DNA of 58,769 nt from Planctomycetota bacterium (GTDB lineage Bacteria > Planctomycetota > UBA8742 > UBA2392). The DNA is taken from positions 1 to 58,769 of the forward strand of contig JAGQRH010000024.1 in the NCBI GenBank assembly GCA_020425605.1, given 5' to 3'. Positions within the stretch are counted from its first letter, which is position 1; each line of letters begins with the position of its first letter. A model generated the notes under the pieces. That model saw nothing but the letters and a program-made list of their open reading frames with translations, did not search any database and was not told where the DNA came from. Of this stretch, positions 40,922-54,851 are shown one piece after another. The position numbers were made by a program, and so were the translations under genes.

Positions 40922-43192
40922 TCAGGGCAAGGCTTCAATCATCACCGTATCGCCGCTGAGGACGTCCTGCTCCTCGGCGCTGCGGACCATCAGTACGCTG
41001 CCGAGAGGATCGATCAGCTCATGCACGCGGTTGGCGACTTCCTGCGAGTTGGTGTCCGTGGGCATCTGCATGCCGATGATGGTCAGGTCTGCATCACCGC
41101 TGGTGCGGGCAATGGCCTCGGCGATGGTTTCGCCGTCCCTGCGCACGACGGGCTTCGGTGAGGCCTTTACACGCACTTCGGCCAACAGCTTGACCAGCCG
41201 CTGTCGAGTCGTCTCCGCATCTGCCTCATTGTCCGAGACCTGCAGCAGGCGAATCTTCGCACCGGCCCAGTCGCGGTGGCCGCGAATGATGTGCGCAAGC
41301 AGCAGCATCAATTCGCCGTTGCGGGACTTGCCGCCCCACCAGACGTCAATGCGCCCCTGCTCACCGTAGCCGCGGCTGCTGTCGTAGCTCAGCAGCAGAA
41401 CTGACTTTCGAAGCGAGCTGAACACGGGGATCAGCGCGGCCTGCTTGGACAGGCCCTCAGGCGTCTCGCTCAGGCCCATCAGGATTGTATTCGGCTCGAG
41501 CCCGGCCAGCCCGTGCGATTGCGCAACGGTGATTGCGCCCTCGAAGAAATCAGCCGCGAGCTGGCATTCGGCGAAGCCGTCCACGTCCTGCTCACGCAGG
41601 AACTTGGCGATGGCGTCGCGCCGTTCATGGCGGACGCCTGTCAGCGCAAGCCGGCCGACGTCGCCCACCACGATCTCGACGAACGACAGAATTCCCTGCC
41701 CGCGCAGCAACCAGCGGCCGATCTGCACCAGGTGTTTGCGATTGCGCGGCTGGCCGGTGAAGGCGATCACGTTGGGACGCCAGTTCTTGGTGCGCTTTGG
41801 TGCGGCCTCGAGCTTGAGCAATGAGTGGCGTGCCACACTGGCCCAGATACCGCTGCGCAGGTCGCCGAATTCGGTCTTCAGTGAGCGGCGCTCAAGCATC
41901 ACGAACACCAGTCCGATAACCACTATGACCACAAGCGTCGCGGGTACATTGATCAGGAACATCACGGCGAAGCAGGCCAGTGCACCGACGATTGAGACGG
42001 ACCAGTGCAGCTGGAATGTCGGCCGATAGCTCGGGTTGCCGATCAGTTTTTCGATGCCGGCGGCCAGGTTCATCGTGCCGTAAGTGCTCAGGAAAAACAT
42101 CGTAATGATGGTCGCGACAAAGTTCAGGCTGCCGGCCCACACGATGCCGACTGCGATCGCGGTTGTGACCAGCACTGCGGCGCGTGGCTCGGTCTTGTGG
42201 CCGAGAAGGCTGGAAAGGAAGTGCGGCACCACGCGGTCCGTGGCGAGTGCCTGCAGGGTCCGCGGTGCGGCCAGAACGCTGCCGAGCGCTGAGCTCAGGG
42301 TCGCTGCCCAGACACCGACGAGTACCAGTTTCAGGTGCGGCCAGATGGCGATGTCCTGCATGACAAGGTTGTTGGTCAGCAGGTCGTGGCGGTTGCTGGT
42401 CAGGCTGACCCAGATCGTGCTGGTGATGTAGATGACGGCCGTGAACGCGATGCTGAGCAGCGTGCCGCGCGGAATCGCCTTGCCGGGGCTCTTCAGGTCG
42501 CCCGACATGCTGGCGCCGACCATGATGCCCGTGACGGCCGGGAAGTAGACTGCAAACACGACCCAGAAGCCCTGTGGCTGGGCCAGCTCACGCTGGATCG
42601 CGTTCTCAATGGTCAGGTGCAGGTCGGGGTCGACTGCGCCCAGTACCGGCTCAAGCGGCCCTGTCCAGCCGCCGAAGTAGAAACTGGCAATCGCGGCCAG
42701 CAGTACGGCAAGCACGCCGTACTGGACCTTGATGGCGAAATCAGCCCCAACCCAGGCCAGCAAGCCGAACGCCAGCACAATGCCGGTGCTGATCCAGCGG
42801 GCCCAGGGGTAGACGTCCGGCACGACCCACTCCAGCGCCTCGGTGAAGCCGATGACATAGAACGCGACGGAAACCGCCTGCGAAAGAAACAGCGGAATGC
42901 CAATTGAGCCGCCGAACTCGAGGCCCAGGGTGCGCGTCAGGATGTAGTACGCCCCGCCGGTGCGTACCGTCATGCTGGTGGCGACGGCCGAAAGCGACAG
43001 GCCGGTCATCAGTGAGATGGCGTTGGCAACGACGACAATGATCAGCGCCCCGACCATGCCCACCTGGCCGACGACCCAGCCGGTGCGCAGGAAGTAGATC
43101 AGGCCGAGGATCGTCAGCACGTTGGGCACGAAGACACCGCCAAAGGTGCCGAACCGTGCCTTCGCTGACTGGGAGGACGCGCTGTCTGCCAT
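40922..43192 (-). CDS. SLC12-type cation-chloride cotransporter / amino-acid permease homologue
   Basis: This 756-residue protein has about twelve membrane helices in its first 460 residues, beginning with FGGVFVPNVLTILGLIYFLR. That is the N-terminal phrase of the APC-superfamily SLC12 transporters, and TGGAYYILTRTLG follows in the third helix. The C-terminal third is cytoplasmic and includes IDVWWGGKSRNGELMLLL, closely matching the conserved IDVWW...G..LLL segment of animal NKCC/KCC proteins. Bacterial members are less studied, and the transported ions or solutes cannot be read from the sequence. An ATG at 43190-43192 is the best start, but no good Shine-Dalgarno precedes it. It is divergent from the acyl-ACP synthetase gene. 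Confidence 0.85.
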   Translation of the reverse strand: MADSASSQSAKARFGTFGGVFVPNVLTILGLIYFLRTGWVVGQVGMVGALIIVVVANAISLMTGLSLSAVATSMTVRTGGAYYILTRTLGLEFGGSIGIPLFLSQAVSVAFYVIGFTEALEWVVPDVYPWARWISTGIVLAFGLLAWVGADFAIKVQYGVLAVLLAAIASFYFGGWTGPLEPVLGAVDPDLHLTIENAIQRELAQPQGFWVVFAVYFPAVTGIMVGASMSGDLKSPGKAIPRGTLLSIAFTAVIYITSTIWVSLTSNRHDLLTNNLVMQDIAIWPHLKLVLVGVWAATLSSALGSVLAAPRTLQALATDRVVPHFLSSLLGHKTEPRAAVLVTTAIAVGIVWAGSLNFVATIITMFFLSTYGTMNLAAGIEKLIGNPSYRPTFQLHWSVSIVGALACFAVMFLINVPATLVVIVVIGLVFVMLERRSLKTEFGDLRSGIWASVARHSLLKLEAAPKRTKNWRPNVIAFTGQPRNRKHLVQIGRWLLRGQGILSFVEIVVGDVGRLALTGVRHERRDAIAKFLREQDVDGFAECQLAADFFEGAITVAQSHGLAGLEPNTILMGLSETPEGLSKQAALIPVFSSLRKSVLLLSYDSSRGYGEQGRIDVWWGGKSRNGELMLLLAHIIRGHRDWAGAKIRLLQVSDNEADAETTRQRLVKLLAEVRVKASPKPVVRRDGETIAEAIARTSGDADLTIIGMQMPTDTNSQEVANRVHELIDPLGSVLMVRSAEEQDVLSGDTVMIEALP

Positions 43193-43327
43193 ATAGACCG
43201 CCGCCGGGACGGGGGTGACTATGCTGGTCACAGGCGTCGTTGCAACGGTAAACTCGCGATCCCCATACCGCCGGCTGCCGAAGTAATTTGCAATTTCCGG
43301 CCGTACGGGCAATAATATAACGACATT

Positions 43328-45430
43328 ATGCAAAGGCGGGGCGTGTCGCATGCAGGCCACAAGATTGCAGCAAGGGTGAACTGGCTGGAGCGCCTGCCGG
43401 CCGGCCCTTGCGTGTTGGTAGGTGAGCACTTCACGCCGATGGACGCGGCGTTGATCCGGAAGTTCCTGCCGGGCGAGACGCTGATCATCGCGAACGCAAG
43501 TTACGCATCCGCCGCACCGGATGTCCTGGTGGGGGACTCAAATGACCCTGCCAAGCGGCAAGCACTGCAGTCGGCAATCGCAGAGGGCAGGCGCATCTGC
43601 GTGCTGATCGACGCGCACCTCGGCAAAGGCGGCGACATCCCGGCCTTGCAAGCGGCACTTCAGCTTGGCGGGCCGGTTGTACCGATCTGTTTCGATGGGC
43701 CCTGGTCGAACCGATACAAGCAAGGCCCCGAAGACTATCTGCTTCCGCGGCGGGGGGCGCTTCCCGTCAGCCTGAGCATCGGCATGCCGACCGATGCCGC
43801 GGGCTTCCACAAGGCGCTGCTTGAGCTTGAGGCCGAGGTCTGGCTGGCACGCAAAGGCGACCTGCAACCGCTTTCGTTCAGCATGGTCCAGCGTCTGCGT
43901 GAAGCACCGGACAAAGTGGCGATGGCCGATCCCGTGCGCGGTGAGGTGTCGCGCATCAAGGCGCTGACCGGCGCAGTCGCGATCGCGCGCGCCATGCGGG
44001 CACACTGGGGCGACCAGCAGCGGGTAGGGATCCTGCTTCCGCCGAGCGTCGGCGGCGCGCTGGCCAACATGGCGGCGATGTTGCAGGGGCGCACGGTCGT
44101 CAACCTGAACTACACGACTGGTGCCGAAGGCATGGAGTGCGCCGTAAAGCAGGCGGGTCTCAAGAGCGTGCTTGCCAGCAAGCAGTTCCTGCGCAAAGCC
44201 AAGCTCGAGCCGCCGGCGAACGTCGAGGTGATCTACCTCGAAGATGTCGCTCGAGGTATCGGCGGATTCGGCAAACTGCTGGCGCTGCTGGCCGCGAAGT
44301 TCCTGCCCAGCAGCATGCTGCTTTCGTTTGCCGGCAAGCGTCGCGACGCGTCGATGGACGACGACCACGCCATCATCTTCAGCAGCGGAAGCACGGCCGA
44401 GCCGAAGGGCATCCCGGTCACGCACTTCAACATCGTCAGCAACATCGAGCAGGCCGCGCGCGCCCTCGACCTGGATGAGCACGACGGGCTGCTCCACATG
44501 CTGCCCTTCTTCCATACCTTCGGGAATCTGCTGCTGTGGGCCGGCCTTTACTGGGGCGCGGCGATGTACTTCCTGCCCAACCCGCTGGATGCCGATGCCG
44601 TCGGAGAGACGACGCAGAGACACAAGGCCAGCATCCTGGTGGCGACGCCGACCTTTCTGCAGATCTACTGCAAGAAGTGCACGCCGGAGCAGTTCAAGAG
44701 CCTGCGGATCATCGTTGCAGGGGCAGAGAAGTTGCCTCAGCCGTTCGCGGCCCGATGGCTGGAGAAATACGGCGTCCCGATCTCGGAGGGCTACGGCTGC
44801 ACCGAATGCTCGCCGGTCATCTGCGTCAACGCGCCGGATTACCTCAACCAGCGCGGGAGCCTGAATGGCGGCGTCGGACGACCGCTGCCGGGTGTGCAGA
44901 TCAGGATCGTCGACCCGGATACGCGCGAGCCCGTCACTCCCGGCGAGCCCGGCCTGGTGCTGGTGAAGGGGCCGAACGTGATGCGCGGCTATCTCGATCA
45001 GCCGGAGAAGACAGCCGCCGTGCTGCAGGACGGCTGGTACTCGACAGGCGACCTCGCGAAGCAGGATGAGGACGGCTTTCTGATCATCACGGACCGGCTC
45101 AGCCGCTTCAGCAAGATCGGCGGCGAGATGGTGCCCCACGGCAAAGTGGAAGAAGCCCTGCACGCCGCCATTAGCGCGACCGAACAGGTGTTTGCCGTGA
45201 CCAGCATCCGTGACGAAAAGAAGGGCGAGCGGCTGGCGGTGCTGCATTGCCAGTGCGAGCACGAGATCGAGTTCGTGCTGAACGAGCTGAAAGGCCAAGG
45301 CCTGCCGAACATCTTCATCCCCAAGCCGCGAGACTTCGTACCGGTGGAGGCCCTGCCCGTGCTCGGTACCGGCAAGATGGATCTAAGGGCCATGAAGCGC
45401 ATCGCCGAAGAGAAACTCAACGGCAGTTGA
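43328..45430 (+). CDS. Acyltransferase and AMP-forming acyl-ACP/CoA synthetase fusion (Aas-like)
   Basis: This 700-residue protein has two domains. The N-terminal 190 residues contain the HX4D acyltransferase signature at H34-D39 (HFTPMD) and a GPVVPICFDGPW segment at the later acyltransferase motif position. The remaining 500 residues are an adenylate-forming enzyme with SSGSTAEPKG (about 352-361) as the AMP/ATP loop, then EGYGCTECSPV and STGDLAKQDEDGF. E. coli Aas has the same order and recycles lysophospholipid with acyl-ACP. This protein is a good candidate for lysolipid repair, although the acyltransferase is more divergent and shorter. The start at 43328 is the first in frame and lies 135 bp from the divergent transporter. 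Confidence 0.82.
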   Translation: MQRRGVSHAGHKIAARVNWLERLPAGPCVLVGEHFTPMDAALIRKFLPGETLIIANASYASAAPDVLVGDSNDPAKRQALQSAIAEGRRICVLIDAHLGKGGDIPALQAALQLGGPVVPICFDGPWSNRYKQGPEDYLLPRRGALPVSLSIGMPTDAAGFHKALLELEAEVWLARKGDLQPLSFSMVQRLREAPDKVAMADPVRGEVSRIKALTGAVAIARAMRAHWGDQQRVGILLPPSVGGALANMAAMLQGRTVVNLNYTTGAEGMECAVKQAGLKSVLASKQFLRKAKLEPPANVEVIYLEDVARGIGGFGKLLALLAAKFLPSSMLLSFAGKRRDASMDDDHAIIFSSGSTAEPKGIPVTHFNIVSNIEQAARALDLDEHDGLLHMLPFFHTFGNLLLWAGLYWGAAMYFLPNPLDADAVGETTQRHKASILVATPTFLQIYCKKCTPEQFKSLRIIVAGAEKLPQPFAARWLEKYGVPISEGYGCTECSPVICVNAPDYLNQRGSLNGGVGRPLPGVQIRIVDPDTREPVTPGEPGLVLVKGPNVMRGYLDQPEKTAAVLQDGWYSTGDLAKQDEDGFLIITDRLSRFSKIGGEMVPHGKVEEALHAAISATEQVFAVTSIRDEKKGERLAVLHCQCEHEIEFVLNELKGQGLPNIFIPKPRDFVPVEALPVLGTGKMDLRAMKRIAEEKLNGS

Positions 45431-45431
45431 A

Positions 45432-45511
45432 CCACGATTCTGCACCAATCCCCACGAATCTGGTGCACGCGTGCATGGTGTAGTATTCGTGTCGATTCGT
45501 GGAGATTTGTG
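45432..45511. repeat. Intergenic inverted-repeat element
   Basis: CCACGAATC (45452-45460) is repeated inverted as GATTCGTGG (45494-45502). TGCACCA (45441-45447) pairs with TGGTGCA (45461-45467). The outer flank CCACGATTC is echoed as GATTTGTGG. The words TTCGTG and GATTCGTGG follow each other in a style common in intergenic spacers of PVC-type bacteria. It may be a dispersed element or an RNA structure. Confidence 0.45.
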
Positions 45512-45524
45512 GCTAAGGCCTCCG

Positions 45525-46307
45525 ATGTTCGGATTCATCAAACGCTGGCGGCGTGACAAGATTCGGCAGAAGCCGTTCCCGCCCGCGTGGGTCGATATCC
45601 TGCGCAAGAACATGGGCCTGTACCCGAGCCTGACGGCCGAAGACCAGGCCGAGTTGCACAGGCACATCCAGGTCTTCACCGCGGAGAAGTACTTCGAAGG
45701 CTGCCGCGGCGTGGAGATCACCGACGAAATCCGCGTCACGATCGCGGGCAACGCCTGTCTGCTGCTGCTGCACCGTGAGACGGACTACTTCCGCGAGTTG
45801 CTGACGATCCTGGTTTACCCGAGCGTCTTCTTCGTCGAGCACAAGGAAGTGGACGAGCACGGCTTCGAGATGACCGAGGTGATGGAGAACGCCGGCGAAA
45901 GCTGGGACCGCGGCAACGTGATCATCGCATGGGACACAGCCAAGCGCGGCGCACTCGACCCGCGCGACGGACTGAACGTCATCCTGCACGAGTTCGCCCA
46001 CCAGCTCGATTCCGAGGCGGGCGACGTGGACGGTGCGCCCGAAATGGAATCCCGCGAGCAGGCCGAGCAATGGGCGGACGTGTTCAGGCTCGAGTACAAG
46101 CGACTGTGCGACGACGTTGACAGCAACATCGAGACGCTTATCGATGAGTATGGCGCCACCAACCCGGCTGAGTTCTTTGCGGTGTGTGTCGAGACGTTCT
46201 TTGAAAAGGCGCACCAGCTGAAGGAGCATCACCCCAAGCTCTACGCCGCGCTAAGCCGCTACTTCAAACAGGACCCGGCCAGTTGGGAGCGCACGGCGGC
46301 GGGATAG
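45525..46307 (+). CDS. mtfA: MtfA-type zinc metallopeptidase
   Basis: This 260-residue cytoplasmic peptidase has HEFAH at residues 155-159 as the zinc site in ILHEFAHQLDSEAGDVDG, followed downstream by NPAEFFAVCVETFFEKA with the third-ligand Glu. In E. coli, MtfA binds the glucose repressor Mlc and has aminopeptidase activity. In other bacteria the partner is usually unknown, and no Mlc homologue is nearby. The ATG at 45525 is preferred because the protein then begins with MFGFIKRWRR, typical for the family, with AAGG upstream. A GTG-type earlier start falls inside the intergenic repeat. Confidence 0.92.
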   Translation: MFGFIKRWRRDKIRQKPFPPAWVDILRKNMGLYPSLTAEDQAELHRHIQVFTAEKYFEGCRGVEITDEIRVTIAGNACLLLLHRETDYFRELLTILVYPSVFFVEHKEVDEHGFEMTEVMENAGESWDRGNVIIAWDTAKRGALDPRDGLNVILHEFAHQLDSEAGDVDGAPEMESREQAEQWADVFRLEYKRLCDDVDSNIETLIDEYGATNPAEFFAVCVETFFEKAHQLKEHHPKLYAALSRYFKQDPASWERTAAG

Positions 46308-46441
46308 GCGTGGCTTTGGTTTGTATTCGCCAGTCGCAGTTGGACATGTTTGCTGCGGCGAAGAGCGGACCATTTTTCTTGTTCGACGGTCGGTTGGCGT
46401 TCTAGACTAAGAATCCCCTCGCCCCGATCGGGAAGTAACAG

Positions 46442-47008
46442 ATGTGGCGACTGGCGACTCTGATTCCATTGTTCCTTGCAGCTTGCGCAGCTCCGGCCGT
46501 CCACTCAGGTCCGGACCGAGTGCAGGATGATCCGTACGCCACGACTGGAGAGAAGGCGGCGGCCGAATTAAGCAGCGCCGAACGTTCACAACTGGCCGAC
46601 TCGCTGTCGCGAGACCCGGAGTTCGACGATGCTTTCAAGACGCCCGCGCGCCTCCATACCGAAAAGGAGTTGTTGTGGGTGTTTGGTGCGCTTGATTCTC
46701 CTCGGAGTTGGCGTGAGTGTAGTGAGGAGGATCGGCGCCGAATTCTGAACGAACTGTCCAAGCAGGACAGTGAATGGGCCACCGAGAGGCTAGGGCTGCT
46801 GCAAACCGGAGAACTGCAGCCGTCTGACCTGGATTCGGACGAAGCCCGGGTAACTCACGAAATGGACGAGGCCTTACTGAGAGTTGAGCTGAAGTCTCGC
46901 CTTGCGCGTCGGGGCGCCTACTCGAACGATGGAGGCTGTGCGCCCATGCCGTTCGGACAAAGCATGTTCGGTCCTTGGGACATCGGGCGGCGCCCTTCAA
47001 ATCCCTAG
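46442..47008 (+). CDS. Small predicted lipoprotein
   Basis: This 188-residue protein is not recognised. The signal peptide ends in the lipobox LAAC at about residue 15, so N-terminal lipidation is expected. The mature part is rich in Glu, Arg and Ser and probably helical (EDRRRILNELSKQDSEWATE). No enzyme motif is visible. Upstream, TTGTTC (-35-like) and TAGACT (-10-like) lie 17 bp apart near 46378-46406, giving a plausible promoter, and GGGAAG lies before the ATG. A terminator follows the gene within 25 bp, so it is probably a single-gene unit, convergent with aconitase. Confidence 0.65.
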   Translation: MWRLATLIPLFLAACAAPAVHSGPDRVQDDPYATTGEKAAAELSSAERSQLADSLSRDPEFDDAFKTPARLHTEKELLWVFGALDSPRSWRECSEEDRRRILNELSKQDSEWATERLGLLQTGELQPSDLDSDEARVTHEMDEALLRVELKSRLARRGAYSNDGGCAPMPFGQSMFGPWDIGRRPSNP

Positions 47009-47031
47009 CTGAGCTGCACCGGCTGCGGGAT

Positions 47032-47055
47032 AACCCGGGCTGCGAAGCCCGGGTT
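47032..47055. terminator. Bidirectional intrinsic terminator
   Basis: AACCCGGGCT (47032-47041) and AGCCCGGGTT (47046-47055) form a perfect 10-bp stem with loop GCGA between the convergent lipoprotein and aconitase genes. The A and T ends of the stem act as short U-runs in both directions. It resembles the stem at 40652-40674. Confidence 0.75.
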
Positions 47056-47084
47056 TAGTTCCCGCTCGTCGCCGGTCGTGATCC

Positions 47085-49817
<2,733 letters not shown>

Positions 49818-49933
49818 CTCGTCCCCTTGTCACTTGTCTCACAGCCCAACGAAGTCACTGTGCCCCTTATGCCATACGGGGGGCGGTTTTGCACCGTTGC
49901 CGCCGATGCCCGTCTGTGCTGCAATGTCGGCAG

Positions 49934-50347
49934 ATGAAGCAATCGGATTCGCACGACGAATTGTCCATCAACTTCGAGCTGGGGCTCTATGAGCTAGGTC
50001 GAACGTTGTATCCCCGCTCGCGCCGCGTGCTGGACGGGCTCGTGGTTACGTATGCCGCGGCCGGGCGGCATGAGGATGCCTTGAAGGCGTCGGCCGAGCT
50101 GCTGCAGGCCGACCCCGAAAACGCACGTTACCACTACAACTACGCCTGTGGACTGTGCTGCCTCGGCCGAATCGAAGAGGCCTTGGTGGCGCTCGACAAG
50201 GCCTGCGCGTTGGGCTTCAAGGACTTCGAATTCCTGACGAATGACCCGGACCTCGCGCCGCTGCGCGATTGCCCGCAATTCCGCGAGTTCCAGAAGAAGG
50301 CACTGGTGCAGCGCAGCCAGCGCCTGAAGCGGACCGAGCCGGGCTAG
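49934..50347 (+). CDS. Small TPR-repeat protein
   Basis: This 137-residue soluble protein has two to three tetratricopeptide repeats. RRVLDGLVVTYAAAGRHEDA and KASAELLQADPENARYHYNY cover the first, and GLCCLGRIEEALVALDKACA the next. A capping helix ends with SQRLKR. TPR proteins act as protein-binding scaffolds, and the partner is unknown. The ATG at 49934 is chosen over in-frame codons 45 bp upstream because those add Cys/Arg-rich residues out of character for the family. Its stop overlaps the stop of the convergent gene (50344-50347, CTAG), so no space exists for a terminator between them. Confidence 0.75.
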   Translation: MKQSDSHDELSINFELGLYELGRTLYPRSRRVLDGLVVTYAAAGRHEDALKASAELLQADPENARYHYNYACGLCCLGRIEEALVALDKACALGFKDFEFLTNDPDLAPLRDCPQFREFQKKALVQRSQRLKRTEPG

Positions 50348-51645
50348 TCCAGCGACCAGAGCCTGAATTCAAGCAGGTCACCACCCACACGCTCGACCAC
50401 GTAGGTGTGTTTGCTGCCGACGTTCCAGGCGGTGACGATACGGCCGAAGTTCTCGGGCGCCCCGTCCGGTGTGGGCTGCTTGGTCAGCTCGCCGGCGCGG
50501 TAGGCGAGCAGTTGATCGCCCTGCTGAATCAGGTCCTTGTCGCCGACATGTGCGGCCAGCTCGTAGGCCGCCTGCCCCGGTTCGGGAGCGGGAAGTAGGG
50601 TCACGGTGGTACCGTCGATCATTGCATCGCCCGCCAGAACCGCACCGCCACGACAATGAACGAAGCCAGCCTTCAACGGGGCGTCGCCAATCTTGAGCGG
50701 TGTCACCGTGGAGCCATCGGCTGCAAACACCTGTGTCGTGCCTGCCTTGTTCTCGGCCACGAAATAGAGCCCGTTTGTGTTGGCGGCCGCGCGCGCGCCG
50801 TCGTCCCACGGGTAGATCTTGCTGGCCTGGCTGTGGCGAACCGGCTTGAGTTCGTCCCCTGCCACGGTCCAGATTCCGGCCGACTTGTCGTTGTGAATGA
50901 TGTTGAAATACAGGTGTCCGGCGGCCCGGACGCTGAGGATGCGCTCAACCTGCTGGTCGTAGCTTTCAACGCCGTTTCGCTCCCAGCAGGGCACGAAGAC
51001 GCCTTCCTTGAGCCAATAGAAGTCGTATGTGCCCGCGGAATAGAACGCGACCAGCAGCCGGTCATCGATCCACCAGGCGTAGCTTGCGCCGCCGTGGTTG
51101 GCCTTGTCGGACAAGACCAGCGGCTCGGCCGTGGTGCCTTTGATTTCGTAAAGGCTGTTGCGGCCTTCGTAATCGGTGTCGTACAGGAAGACGCGATCGC
51201 CGCCGCGCGTGATGCGCGCACGCATCGAGAATGCCTTGCCGTTGTTGAGGCGTACCTGCTCGGCTTCGGCGCCCTTGAGCCGCCAGAATTCGTTTACCCC
51301 GTCCTTCACGTAAGTGATGAAGGTGGCGCCGGCGGCCTGCACCAGCTCAAGGCTGACGCGCTTGCTGTTGCCGCGCTTGTAGCCCAGTACGGGGCTGACG
51401 ACCTTGCCGTCGATGTACCAGACCGGCGGGTCTTCGGTGAACTGGTCGCCGCCCAGGAAATAGGCCGAGCCGTCCGGGCGTACTTCCGGTGCGCCGCCGC
51501 GGCGGGAAACCTCCACGCGAAAGGGCTTGCCGTCGTTGGCGTTGACGCGGGTGAGCGCCAGTGCTGCGTCCTGGGCCGACGGTTTGGTGACCGCCGACAA
51601 AGAGAGCAGTAGCAGCAGGATCAGAGAAAGTGCGCGAAGCAACAT
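50344..51645 (-). CDS. Secreted protein with propeller-like repeats
   Basis: This 433-residue exported protein begins with a classical signal peptide (LLRALSLILLLLLSLSAV). The rest is beta-rich, with loosely repeating blocks of 40-50 residues such as GDRVFLYDTDYEGRNSLYEI, DDRLLVAFYSAGTYDFYWL and AGHLYFNIIHNDKSAGIWTV. This pattern is consistent with a beta-propeller of the TolB or ELWxxDGT kind. No catalytic residues or anchoring sequence are visible. The function is unknown, and a ligand-binding periplasmic or extracellular role is inference. The gene is divergent from purL over 120 bp and overlaps the TPR gene stop. Confidence 0.6.
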   Translation of the reverse strand: MLLRALSLILLLLLSLSAVTKPSAQDAALALTRVNANDGKPFRVEVSRRGGAPEVRPDGSAYFLGGDQFTEDPPVWYIDGKVVSPVLGYKRGNSKRVSLELVQAAGATFITYVKDGVNEFWRLKGAEAEQVRLNNGKAFSMRARITRGGDRVFLYDTDYEGRNSLYEIKGTTAEPLVLSDKANHGGASYAWWIDDRLLVAFYSAGTYDFYWLKEGVFVPCWERNGVESYDQQVERILSVRAAGHLYFNIIHNDKSAGIWTVAGDELKPVRHSQASKIYPWDDGARAAANTNGLYFVAENKAGTTQVFAADGSTVTPLKIGDAPLKAGFVHCRGGAVLAGDAMIDGTTVTLLPAPEPGQAAYELAAHVGDKDLIQQGDQLLAYRAGELTKQPTPDGAPENFGRIVTAWNVGSKHTYVVERVGGDLLEFRLWSLD

Positions 51646-51765
51646 CAGCGCCCTGGGGGCCAACACGGGGGATGTAGTGTAGTTGGCTGGTGCAAGTACG
51701 GCAGCCCCTATCCGGAGTTTGCCCACACCGTTCCCTTTCGGGCAGGGGGCTGTATCTTCACGCCC

Positions 51766-54723
<2,958 letters not shown>

Positions 54724-54851
54724 TCCGGCTTGCCATGGCCGGGAATTCGGCGAGTGAGTGATTGGCCAGCAGTCTGTTCGCCGGAGGAAATGCCTATCCG
54801 AATCTATCTGGCCCGATCCACGGCCGTTGCCGGCCGTGCTATGCTGCCCCA

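Noticed and set aside
43538..45298. 586-codon open frame on the minus strand across the acyl-ACP synthetase gene
   Set aside because: It is antisense to a gene with clear catalytic motifs, has no recognisable domain and shows the Arg/His/Ala-rich composition of a shadow frame in G+C-rich DNA.
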